Shown here piece by piece: positions 38,146 through 50,100 of a stretch of DNA of 64,000 bases. The notes beneath the pieces were generated by a model, which saw only the letters and a list, made by a program, of their open reading frames with translations, was not told the origin of the DNA and made no database searches. How positions within the stretch are numbered: position 1 is the first letter of the stretch; each line of letters opens with the position of its first letter. This DNA comes from Camarhynchus parvulus. Lineage: Eukaryota > Chordata > Aves > Passeriformes > Thraupidae. The stretch covers positions 50,215,493 to 50,279,492 of the forward strand of contig NC_044573.1 of assembly GCF_901933205.1 (NCBI RefSeq), read 5' to 3'. A program made the translations under genes and the position numbers.

Positions 38146-40344
38146 TATTTTCCAGAAGCTGTAGCAGTTGCCTTAGAGTGTGCCTAAGACTCCAAGGGAA
38201 GATCTGTAAAGGGCCTACACTATAAGTAAGTGAAAGCCAATTGCTAGAGATAAATAGAAGAATCTACAGCAGCAGTAAGGCAGACCTATACCACAGCTTC
38301 ATCTTACTGGTACCTAAACTCTTGACAATTCTTTCTGGAAACTGATTGGAAAGAGAGATTATCAAGAAAGAATTAAAACTGCATAATGAAATGTATTTTT
38401 TAGCTAGAAACTTCTCACAAACAGAAAGAAAACCATGTGAGAAAACATGAAGATTTTAGTGAATTAATAAGAGCAATATTATTGGAATGGGAAAGAGTAA
38501 AAGATATTATTATAGGAATATTGTCTTTAGACAGTGTAATGCTGTCTAAATTCCTATGCTGCTTTCAGTACAGAAATACTGCCATGGAATCTCATGCACT
38601 TGCTTTATCTGTGTAAGCAGATATCTGCAATGTAAGACTGGCCCTGGAGATGCTCAAATCTGAAAAATTTACATGTCCCCAACAAGTGAAGACCTAGGGA
38701 GTGATGTGAGTTGTAGATACCTTACAGAGGCAAAATGGTGGTCCAGTGTGCACAAAGAAAACTGTGCTTGAGTGAACAGACAATCAACCTGGGACTTCTG
38801 TTTGATCTAAAGAAGATAGACATATGGCAAAAAGACAGCCCTGTGAGGTGCTTGCTCAGAGATAGCAACTGAAAGAATGTTTGCTTAAGTGATTACCCAG
38901 GCTATAGGCGCTAGCTGAGTTAATGTTTGCAGAGGAGATTACCCCAAAATATGGTAGGTGTAGTAGGATGGCCATTTTCCAGTTTAACATTTTAATTTTG
39001 GAAAATATTACCTTGTAAGAAGTGCAACGTTTTGTAGAGGAAATTATTCTTCAGGGTCAAGAATCCTACTGGTAAATATTATAGGAATTTTGACTTATGA
39101 AAACAGAATTTCAGTTGATTTACCAGGATTATATTTGGAGAATATATCGCAGGAAATAGATTTTTTTGCTATTCTACTTCCGAGTGGAAAAAATATGAGG
39201 ATCTCATCGAAGTAGAAATCTTGGTTCTTATCTAGGCTAGACTCTGTGGACCCTGTGGTGACATGAAGCTGTTTCTGGTGTTGAAAAAGTCAGTCCATGC
39301 ATGGAAAACACAGAAGAAGTGGTGGTTGTTGGACAAGGAAGAGATTATTGAGATTTTACTGAGCGATTTCCACTGAATGGATTCTCTGTTGCATGTCAGT
39401 GCTAGGAAGAGATGAATGGATTGAAAACAAGATGTCTCTCTTGGACAAAATCAGTAGGACTCTGTGAGTCCATACAGACAATGCTGCTGCTTCAATCCCT
39501 ATGAGTACTGCTTTCAGCTGCCCCTTAAAAAACTAAATATGTTCCTTTGGAGTCATATTTGGGTGGATGACTTCATGAAACCTATGCCAACCTCTATTTA
39601 ATCTCAGCCAGCAAGGGCAGTGACAGTGTTTGGATATAAAGAGGGCAGAACCCTTTCATGCTGCATTCTACCTGTTCTTTGCTAACCAAGATATGTGTAG
39701 GAGCTTTTCTTGACTACATGCAGGTTTCTGGTAGCTCTGCTAAACTTCAGAGCAGAGCTGGAACTGGGTATCACCACTTTTCCCCTGTTAATTTCCCTGC
39801 CCAGAAGAAGAAATGGAATAAACACGGTCTATATGCAGACATACTGCAGCTTTCTAAAATATACCATTTTTTTTTGCATTGGTGGCTTTTTCCATTCTAC
39901 TTGACTATTATTTCATTTTAGCTAATTCTTGGTGTTTTCATCATTATATAAAGTTGTACAGCAGATGTGATGGGAAAAGACATCTCAAATCATATGCTGA
40001 GTAAATACTGGAGGAATCATATGCTCTCTGTTTTGTGCTCACTAGAAGCATGCAAATTTCTCCTAACTCAGCTCTTGCTAGCAAACTTCTGTACTGAAAA
40101 TCATAATCATATGAGCTGCTCATGGTACAATCATGAGAAAAATGTTTGTGTGTGAACCAGCTGAGTGTGCTCACAGGGGGAAGAATTCAACCCATCAATG
40201 CTATGGATTTAATAGCTTTATCCATTCAGCTTTATAGCTTGCCATTGGGTGCAGATGTTTTATGACTTGTAACAGTTTAATGTGTCCTGGTGGATTACCC
40301 TCCAAGTTTCTCTTCATCAAAGCACTTGCTTCAGGTAACTGGAA

Positions 40345-40401
40345 TGTCAGATTTAAATGAAGTGCAATGCAAGAATGGGGATTGTCAGATTTTAAATGAA
40401 G
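40345..40401. repeat. Near-identical direct repeat pair
   Basis: TGTCAGATTTAAATGAAG at 40,345-40,362 recurs at 40,383-40,401 with one extra T. The spacing is 38 bp. Confidence 0.85.
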
Positions 40402-41970
40402 CACACAGTGGTGCTAACTAAAGTTTTAAGCATGGTATGACATTTCCATGGCCTGCCTTACAGGCTCTTTCTACACCTCTTCTTCTTTCAGTGTGCAAAT
40501 TATAGTAGAGAAAGAGGTAAAACAGTCATATAGTGCATTCTAGTACAGCAAACTGCCAACTTAAAAATTATCTGAAAAGAGATAATGTTTCTCATGAATT
40601 CAAAGTCAGACAAAAGGTGTAAAAGACAGGGCAGCACAATTTCATTCCCCAAAGATAACCAGGCCCAGATGGGCACACTATTCTTCACAGTGAATGAGCC
40701 TTTGCCTCGCTCCTCCTTTGCTCCTCCTCCTGTTACCCATGTCCCTTGGGGCCATGAATATGCTCAGCCCTGCTTTCCCTGTCTTTCCAAACATTTCTTC
40801 CATCTTGATCTTCCAAACAGGCATCCTATTCCTTCCCATCTGACCCCACCCCCTTCATTGCTCATCCCAGTTGTTCTGGTTTAGCATTAGTGAAAAAAGG
40901 GAAGCCTCTGGAATGCTTTTGTTGCTACACAGAACTGAGTGGTCAGGGGATCCATGCTGGTAGTCCCTAGGGTCTTTGAGTGCCTTCTTTTTCTCCTTTT
41001 GCAGAAATTTACTGAAGCAATAAATCTAGTGCAATGATGGAGAAAAACTAAGGCAGGGGAACTCTTGAGACAGAGAGAGGAAAAAAGAGCAGTAACAGCG
41101 CAATAGGGGTTGTGCTACTTCTGCCTGCCTCATGTCTTACTGTCATGTTTCTCTATAAAGCTTATGTACTGTGAGAGGGGAAGGGAAAACAAAAATCCTT
41201 TCTGACAGAGAATGAATTGCCACAAAGGTCCCACATGGCAGTGAAGTCCAAATTTCTCAACATATGGAGAGCCAGCATAAAGTAGGTTATCTGAAACCTA
41301 AGGAGTCACAAAGGTGGCACGGTAAATGGTATCTTTCCCTGAGGCAGAGAATGAGGTAAAGACAATCACAGTGCCAAAAAGACAATGCATGTCATGCTGA
41401 AACAGATAGAGTACAAACCTCCAAGACCTCAGAGTGTGTCAGAGAAGAGATCTTTAGGTCCTTCTGACAGGTTTTGCACGTTTAACTATTATTAGCAGGA
41501 CAAAAGGCTGCACATGGTTATTACTGAGGTGCCAACCTCCCCTGGTTCAGCCTTTTTGTTTGTTGTTCTAAGAGGAGTGGAAAAGAGTCTCTTACTTTCT
41601 GTCTTTGCACATTTGGGCTGTGACGACTGGGGGGAAAAGTTTTCAGATTAAAAGTCAAGATAAAGAGTCAGAAAACAGTCACTCACCTGAAAGGAAACAA
41701 ATTACTTTTATTTTCCAAAAATGCGGAAGCTTTGGAAGTCCTCAAAGTGTTACTCTGTAAATACCACTGAGAAAATAATTTGCATGGAAAATATCCTTTG
41801 GTTTTCATTAACAAATACCTGACAGCAATATTTTTCATCCTTCTAGCTATCACTGTTGTTTGTATTTTGTAGATAGTGAGAAAATCTTAGGATCTCAAGT
41901 AACGTTATTGTTCTGCTGTGCTAAGTACTTTTTGTAATTTATGGGTCTGCTGGCCTGAAATAACTCAAAC

Positions 41971-42030
41971 TATATTTTAATATAATAATATTTTTATAAT
42001 ATATTATAATAATTTAATAATATAATATTT
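41971..42030. repeat. AT-only low-complexity tract
   Basis: Sixty bases made only of A and T, with repeated TATAAT/ATTATA units and much internal self-complementarity. The tract has no regular period. Confidence 0.9.
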
Positions 42031-42486
42031 TGAGGTCTGTGAATTGTGTTGTGTTTCATTTGGATCTGTCAACTGTACTTCCTCTTATATGTGGTATTGT
42101 TTCTATTTTCTAGGTTGGATGGAGAGAACTCACAACAATGTTATTCCTATAACTGCAGCAGGCAGCAAAATTAAGATCTGAGAGATTTTCAATGTATAAG
42201 CTCCAATTCTGCTTCATATGAGTATTTCATGCAGGTTACATTGAAACTGAAGAAAGAAGGGCAGGGTGAAAGTGACTTTATGTAAATCTGTTGAGAATGT
42301 GGTATGAGTATTCACAAAAAGGCTTTTTATGCCTTAGTTATTCCTCCTTAGTTAAATATATGACACTCATCAACTATGGCAGGTAAATGTGCCCCTGCAG
42401 AAAGAAATCTGGTGAGAATATGATAAAAGTCTTGCTTGGCTGAAACAGAAATTACCAGTAGACTTGGGTGCACAGGTTAATCTTGT

Positions 42487-42507
42487 GATGATGATGATGA
42501 TGATGAT
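42487..42507. repeat. GAT trinucleotide microsatellite
   Basis: Seven perfect GAT units. Confidence 0.97.
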
Positions 42508-44513
42508 TCACTTGGGGGAACTGTGAGGGGTTTGTAAAATGACTTATATAAATTTGTAGTTATTGCATAAATGCAAATATTTAGATGGAGTGTTCACAGT
42601 AGTTTGTCACAATAGGAAAAAGCAGTCAGAGAGGAAGGTTTTTTTCCATCTCACTTATGTACGTAACCGTTGTCCAAGACACTCTGTACACTCCGTGGAG
42701 AGATACAGACACTTTAAGGAAGTGATTCATCTCAGTTTTAGACATCTAAAATAAGGCAGATGGAACAGTCTAAATCTCTTCACAGAAGAACTTTTAGTCT
42801 GAATTGCATTCTAACAAGCAGGCCCACTGGTTGAAGAAGATGACCACGTGCAGGCAAACACAAATCATGTCTCAGCACCCTGCCACCAGTAAGGTCAAAT
42901 ACAAAGTGATAGTGTCTGTCCATATAACAATTTCTTTTCCAGCTGCAGTAGAAATATCTGATGAATCAATCACAAGTGTGCTTAAATGTGCAGTCAAATT
43001 TACACAACGCAGAACACAGTATTCCAGTATATCAGGAATTAACCCCCACCATGCAGAAAAGTTTCAGTTTGCATTTGTGAAGTTTATATTAAGGAAGAAC
43101 AATGCTGGTGTGGCTGTAAATTCAGAAATTTTGTCCCCAGAATAATTGAGTTGGGTTTGGATTAGATTTTGTAAAATGCGGAGCATTTTCTGGATCCACA
43201 TTTCCCTGACTTCTTGGAAGAGAAGGACACAGTCCCTCATGAGATCAAGTCCTTGCACCATGCAGGATGCCTGTATCTGAGCTGCTGTGCTCCTTAGATG
43301 TGTCACATTTTGAAATGCCCTGCAAAACTATCACTTACCCTCCACTACTGCTGACAGATGCCAGACAAAATGAGTCAGGTGTCTAAGCTTGGCTGATTGG
43401 CCAAGCTCTATCTATAATTGATGGAGACAAGCACTTTGGAAGGGAGATTCAGCTGGTCTATGGAGATTGTGAATCACACTGCCTCTCTCTTGCCCCTGGT
43501 TATTTCTTGGCACCCCTGATGCACTTTGTGGCACCTTTCAGTTGCACTGATACTGCTCTTTGTGTCTGTGGCATTCAAAGCTTCAATTGTCTGGGATAAA
43601 AAAAAAAACAAACAAAAACCCCCAACAAACCAAAAACTAAAAACTAAGCGCTGCTTCCCACACTACCAGTTAAAAGGAAATCTATTCCCTGCCTGTACCT
43701 TATTGTGTGTTGGTGTAGAATTTTATGAAAATCAATCAATTTTTAAAACAGCAATGGCAATCTATCCAGGGAACTAATTTAAATAAAAAATGTGCTTTTG
43801 TTGTGTCTTATGTGCTTTTGTCCAGGCATTAAAGAATAAAATAAAAGGATGTGTGTTAAACAAAATTGCCTGCTTTGTAGTTCTTTTTCTTAACTCTCCA
43901 GTTCTTTCCCTGCCTGGCTCAGTCCTTCTCAAGTCCTGCAGATCCTGGGGGAGGGAGTATGTACTAAATTCCTTTCACCCTTGGTAAACATACTTTGCAC
44001 AATCTAAACCAGGGTAGTGTTACACTGCTTTGCTGGACCTTTTGAGAGCCCTGAAAGGGAAAAAAAAAAAAAAAAGGGATAGTTGACATCTGCATTTTAC
44101 TGGAGTAGCTACAAGCACTGTCTGTTATGGAAGAGAGGAAGAGGGACAATGCTTAGGATTTTATACTGAAAGCAGCTAGCCTGGATTCTTGGGCCTCCTG
44201 TCTCCCTTCCTTCCTCGCCTGAAGGGCACTAAGCCCACCCTGATTCTCACTGGAGGGGAGCAGATACTCCATGACAGGCAGGCTGCAGGGGGGAGATTTT
44301 ACTGCAGATGAGAGGCAACCTTTATTTCACGTTCTAAATGCAATTTTCTTACGAAAGGATTCAGCCTTTTGCATTTTAATAATATATAGGTCTTTTTGTT
44401 GCTGGTCTTGTTTTCACAGCCTTTCCTTTCTCTCTGAAGTAAATGCTGCTCCACACAGTTTCTTAGGATCTAGTGCAATAGCACTAGTAATTACAATGGA
44501 ATACTTCATGTTC

Positions 44514-44534
44514 AAATAAATAAATAAATAAATA
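44514..44534. repeat. AAAT tetranucleotide microsatellite
   Basis: Five perfect AAAT units plus one base, directly after a T/A-rich stretch. Confidence 0.95.
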
Positions 44535-45898
44535 ATACTAGATTTACAGTTAGGGTCATGGATGCTGCTTGTGGACATCTGAGTCCCTGTAATTGTAATT
44601 TTTGTTTTACATCTGCTTTAGAGAGAATGGGATTTCCCTAACTAATGTTAAATGCTTTTTGAGACAGTCTTTGATTACTAGCACAGGAACTTGGTTATTT
44701 GCTTTGTGCCCAGGATGTGTGAGAGTAGGCTCTCCTGTTTAGTTATTTTGGTCCTCCAAATGCATTCATTATTAAAATTACCTAGCACAGTCTCCTCTCA
44801 TACCCTTTTTGCAAGCAGCTTGCTGCAAGGACTTGATATTTGGAACTCAAGTTGTTGGTACCCAGCCACAGAATTGACTCCATATTTATTCCTTCAGTGG
44901 CTGAACACAGCTAACATACAAGAGAGAGCTTTGAGAATCCACTGAGGATTTGCTTTTCCCTGAGAGAGATAGGAGATAAACAGGATTAGAGTATTTACAC
45001 AGTCTTGAAATCTGGGTCGGCTGGGTCTCGCTCAAGGCATCCTTTTTATTTAGCAGAAAGATTTGATTGACTGAGTGCAGTGTCAACATTTAGCTTTCTG
45101 TCCCCACTTCACACAAGCTAATCATCTGAATACAGGTGGCTCCAAATGCAGAAGGTGTGGTCAGGTTTTTACCTGGCTTGTGAACTGGGTCAGCCCAAGC
45201 CTTTGGTGGATAGTTTGGGAAGCACCATCCATTTCCTCTATCAAATGGTATCCCAGCTCTGCTGAAGTTCAAGCCTTAGTTTTGCTATTGATCTTGTCTT
45301 AATATAGATGGGAATTGAATTCAGCAGTAGATTTGCCTGTGTGAAGGGTCTTTGTTAGGGTTTATCTTGCCTGAGCAGTCACATGGAGTGTTGAACTTCA
45401 GGGTGAGCACAGCACCTGCAGCTGAATTTGTGTGCGCAAAACCACACGTTGGGCCTAAAGCTGCTCAAGAAGCTTCCACTGGTGGCTTCCACTTCCTCCC
45501 ACCCTGTCCCCAGTGTCCTGCTTGCTCCAGATACTCTTTGCACTGGTGTAGCTGCACTCAGCCAGGCCTCCCAAATCATCTACTTAAAAAAGCCCCTCGC
45601 CTTCTTTCCAGAAAAAACAAAACAAAACAGCCTTTCAATGACGATCTTTTCTTGGATGCAGCTTATGGTACAAAAAAACTAAGGTGGCACAAAATTGAAG
45701 GGTTGTAGATGTTCATGGAAGGAAGCACATTGTGCAGCATGACAATATCTTACACAGCATCAAAAAATCTGAAAATGTAGCATAAGATCATGGTTTGGTG
45801 ATATAAAATAAGTAAATAAGTAGTGGCCATTCTGACCTCAGTCTCCCTGTTCTCTGTTGTTTCATTGTTAGGTTTCTGGTTTGTGTGGTTTTGTGGTG

Positions 45899-45950
45899 TT
45901 TTTTTGTTTTGTTTTGTTTGTTTGTTTGTTTTGTTGTTGTTGTTGTTGTG
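45899..45950. repeat. TTTTG / TTTG / TTG compound repeat
   Basis: A T/G compound simple repeat in which unit size shrinks from TTTTG through TTTG to TTG along the tract. It is followed by a T-run at 45,953-45,960. Confidence 0.95.
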
Positions 45951-46589
45951 GATTTTTTTTAATTGAATCCGTTTCCTGATTTGATGAAACCCTGCAAATG
46001 GTTGTGGTGATGGAAACAGGACCAAGCAGCTGGGACCAGGGAGGTGGGACAGCTTAAGCTGACATTTGGTGTCATTGACCACAGCCACAACATTTTCCAG
46101 GATAGGCACTAGCATGGTATCTTCTCATCCAGTGCCATTTCACAGGTTATCTTAATTCTAGTTAGATACACTTGTCTCTATTTTCTTCTCTATTGAAACG
46201 GTGCTATGAGCAAGTTAAAACAAAGATATCAGACTCAATTGTTTTACGATATTACCATCAGCTCAAGGAGAACAGTCTTTTTTAGCTTTTCTGGGCAATT
46301 TCTTTGAGCTAATACCCAGAAAACTAGAACTGCAAGGAAGCAAGCAAGACACTTAGCTTTGAATGACCTGGGTGGACTGCTCACTTGGGAGCAAGAATGA
46401 AAAAAATAAACCAGAGTTTATCACAAAAGATCTTTGCCTTACTGCCGCAGTAAAAGTGATACAGAAAAACATATTGATTCTCTGGATGACTGGTAAAGCT
46501 ACAGCACTGAAAGGATTCTTTGCAGTAAATCCGAGTTTAATTTTTCCATTCAAATGCCTTGAATAAAGGCTTCATCTGCTGGTCACCTG

Positions 46590-47165
46590 CCTGCAGCGCT
46601 GTTTAAGATGATGATAGCAATGTTTATCCAGGATACGATCCTGAATTGTCCTGCACCATCACAATTCCCAGGAGTTTCCTCGTGTGAAGAGTGTCGCAAC
46701 ACATCTAGAGTGATTATCGGAGAACTTGCCCATTGCACAACAATAGAAAGACTCTTCATTGTTTCTTTTTTTGGCTGCTATTCTCAGCCTGGCGTAACTA
46801 CCGCTGAATTTTCATTAAACCAGCACACTTGCATATGCACATGACACATACACACGCACTTCAGGCCGCCTGGCAATGCGAACTCGTTGTATATTCATCA
46901 TGTTTTCCTTGTGGCAGAGCCTTCTTAACCAAGACAGCTCCGAACTGCATCACACCGAAAGGTTTCTCCTGGAGAGAAGAGCTCCATCCCCGCGCATCTC
47001 CGCCCGAATGGTATCATATCCCAGAGCCCTGCCTCCCCCCGCCGCTGGGCCGGATAATAATGCGCTGCAAACCTTGTGTCTGTGGGGGGAAGGGTTTAAA
47101 AGCATCATACTGAGGCTGGGCATTCTGCCAGGGGGAAGGGACAAAAGTGAAGTGCGCCTGGAGGT
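46590..47165. promoter_or_regulatory. CpG-rich block, candidate promoter or enhancer
   Basis: I count about 22 CpG dinucleotides in roughly 580 bp, whereas most of the window has almost none over comparable lengths. The densest part is 46,980-47,060 (CCCCGCGCAT, CCGCCCGAAT, CCCCCCGCCG, GGGCCGGATA). A TATA-like TTTAAAA lies at 47,095-47,101 on the plus strand. No open frame in or next to it encodes a recognisable protein. Retained CpGs in a depleted region suggest germline hypomethylation, as at promoters, enhancers or conserved elements. The element class and direction are inferred. Confidence 0.45.
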
Positions 47166-50100
47166 TTTCTTTTTTTAGACAGTGATTACTGAAGGGGAAA
47201 GAAGGCCAGTCATCACAGGACTACAAAAAGACAAAAAAAGTATTTACTGTGGGTTATTGGCAAATACTTAAGTCTCACTTTAAACAAGAATTCCTCACCG
47301 GAGATAAAAAAAAAGCACAAGATGATTGTGCTTGAATGAGAGAGCCCAGGCTCAGCAGCTGTTTCAAAATTAGTGATTAAAATGAATGATATCTCTATGA
47401 TTTCCCTTTCTCACTCCCAAACATACACAGATGTATTCATACTCATAAAATGTGTGTCCTTAAGGTCCCAGGCACTTGAAGAAAAGGAAGGTGCAGAGGG
47501 CATGTCTTTGAAAATGAATGACTTATTTTTACTTAAAAACTGAAAATTCAGTGTATGCAAGTCCCTTTGAAGAGACAAAATAACAGAGTTATAGAAATAG
47601 CAGGTCAGTAATTCTCATTTGCCCTGAGCTCTCTACAGAGTCATTCAGCTTCTTGTTGCAGTGAAATGCAGAATATTTATACAACTCAGAACCTCTGGCA
47701 TCAGCAACAAAAGCCTCATGTCTTGTTGGCAAGGCAGAATTGACAAAAAACTCATATCTGGTGTTTTTTTTTTTTTTTAGGAGCAAGGAGGGGGAAAAAA
47801 GTCTCCACCAGCCATGTGAACCCTGTCATTGTATTAGCACTTGTGGACAAGGGTATCTACAAGATTGCACTGTCTTTTCTGCACCTAAAGAAAATCGTAA
47901 TTACAAGCTTTGAATTCACATTCCTTGTTAGATGACAGCATGTTTAGGAAGCTTATGTCCCTGTTAAGCTTCTGACTTTTGAAATTAAATTAGACATGGC
48001 AGAGGGAGGGCTTGGAGGATGAGGGAATATTTTTTGGCAAGTGAATGCAAAACTGAAAAGCCAGATTTGCCAAGCATTTTTCCAGGGATGTGTGCATGAT
48101 TTGCATGTCCCCACTCAGTCTCATAACACATCCTCAGTGTGAAACTGATGGGGAGTGGTTAGGGAAATGGCAGTAGTGGCTGAGAAATTAAGGGCAACAT
48201 GAAAAATATTTGGGTTTTTTGATTCAAACTAATGGATCCTGGTGAATCAGTGGATTTGTTCCTTCTCCCCCCAAGGAAAATCTTCTTTTTCTTTTTTAGT
48301 AAGTGCTTAAAAATGAAACTGTGATCATTGCATTAGCACTGGTTGGTGAACCTCAGAAGAAGGTATCAAAATCTTTTGTAGCTAATCCAAAACCACAACA
48401 ATGCATTTTCTTTTAGAAAGCAGAGTAAAAATCTTTCAAGATCAAATTCCCTTGTGAGATTTCCATTCTTATATGTGCAGAAAATATCCTGAGACTGTTC
48501 TTGCATATCACATCATTGCAGTAATTCTCACTGCAGGAATTACAGTTATGTGTGAATATTAAAGTAAATAAATAGCCAAGCTGAAAAGTTTTGAGTTTAT
48601 TTCAGGTTATAGGCAATGACTTTCTATTGCTGATGCACTTTCTAAACTGCTTCCTTTGTCCTTAGGCTTTAATTTAGCAAACCACTTTAAAGCATACTCA
48701 AATATAAGCATCTGGGTTTTCCCATCAAAGTCACTACTCTATTCACATATTTAAAGCCAAGCAGGTGTTAGAGAATTATTTCTAGGTAGATGATGCAGAG
48801 AAAGATTTTCAAAAGAGAGTCACAGCTGTCTACAGAGGAAGCAGGAGATTCTGCCCCAGTCTCCTTCCATTTACTGAAAACTAGAAAGTCCTACTTACTG
48901 CTCTGCCCAAAAACTCAGTGTGCTCAGCGAGGAAGTGGCTCAGTTTCCAGCAAGACTGTGGTGATTTTGTGAAGATTTACCCCTAATTACTGAGCTGTCC
49001 TTATAACTGCAGGATGGTTGGCAGTATCAGGATAGCAGGTATCAAATCCAACAGCTGGGAAGCAAGTCACTGCCATCAGTGAAGCTCAAAAGTCTCATAA
49101 ATTATTAGATTGGATTGAAATATTTTTATATTATGGCAACCTGTGAAATAGATGAAATTTTGACTTTTGGAGGAGAAGTAGTGCCCTGTTGAAAGGCAGT
49201 GTTCTTTGGTGGTGTTGAGCTTTACTCAGATATCTTGTAAAACTTCAGGCATGGAAAAGGGCTATAGAATAATGCATTGTTTTCTGGAAACCTCACAACA
49301 TCAGTGAAAATGCAGATAAATCAAAGGTGGAACATCATGAAAAGACAAGAAGAATTGGTTTTTGACAAAAGATTAAAAGAATCAAATTTATCTAGCTTGT
49401 CCAATTAAATATCAAATAATGATGAAAAAACACTGACTGTGAACAGCAAGGACAGACACATTATTCAGGGGGTTTTAGAGACTTATCACTGGAAAAATCA
49501 GGATGAGAGTAAGCAATAGACAATACTGACTGGGTATGAGTAGAAATGATCTATAATGATATAGAAGAACAGGCTCACAAAAGTAAAAGTCAATAATTAA
49601 AAGTGTATTGGACAAAACATTGGAAAACTATGAAATCTCTATCTTAATATCTCATTCATCACTGTGATGATACTCCTTTTAGAGAACACAATTTCACTTA
49701 CACAGAAATGTGATAGCGGTCCATCTTTTTCTTATTTCACAAACTCTAATTTCTATTTCCTTTTCTGCCTCTACTGTCCATTTTGTGCTGAGAAATGTGC
49801 ATTGGTTTGATGCCTAAGATTGAGTTCCTAATCAGTGGTGTCTCAGTTGTTACTTTTTTCTCCCTTCCCAAAGAGCTTTCTGAGGGCCCTATGGTACATG
49901 ATTTTTATCAGTATTATTTTGCTTCATCCTGTCTGGTGCACCTGATAGGAATGCTCAGGAATGTCAGGATGATTGGTCAGATTCCTTCTCCTTAGCCCCA
50001 GAACTGGGGCCATGCTGCTTTTCTGTGGTCTTACAAGACTTCTCCAGCACCCACCTTTCACAGTCAAGAAGTCCTTGCGGTTGATTTTGCTGTTCTAATC

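Larger units (their letters stand above)
36893..46589. other. Unique AT-rich non-coding DNA with microsatellites
   Basis: No gene is recognised. The 113-codon frame at 42,804-43,145 has no recognisable domain and no upstream or downstream partner exon that I can support. Simple repeats at 38.1, 42.0, 42.5, 44.1, 44.5 and 45.9 kb are listed separately. Confidence 0.65.

Noticed and set aside
41000..41420. Possible LTR-like segment
   Set aside because: No paired LTR, TG...CA ends, primer-binding site or retroviral coding remnant could be found.
42114..42174. Possible terminal exon after TTCTATTTTCTAG, 20 codons ending in TAA
   Set aside because: Too short, unfamiliar peptide, no upstream partner exon and no clear poly-A signal close downstream. 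This level of match is expected by chance.
42804..43145. 113-codon plus-strand frame
   Set aside because: No recognisable domain or supporting context.
43588..43640. A-rich stretch as the poly-A tail of a processed pseudogene
   Set aside because: The sequence upstream resembles no known mRNA, and no target-site duplication was apparent.
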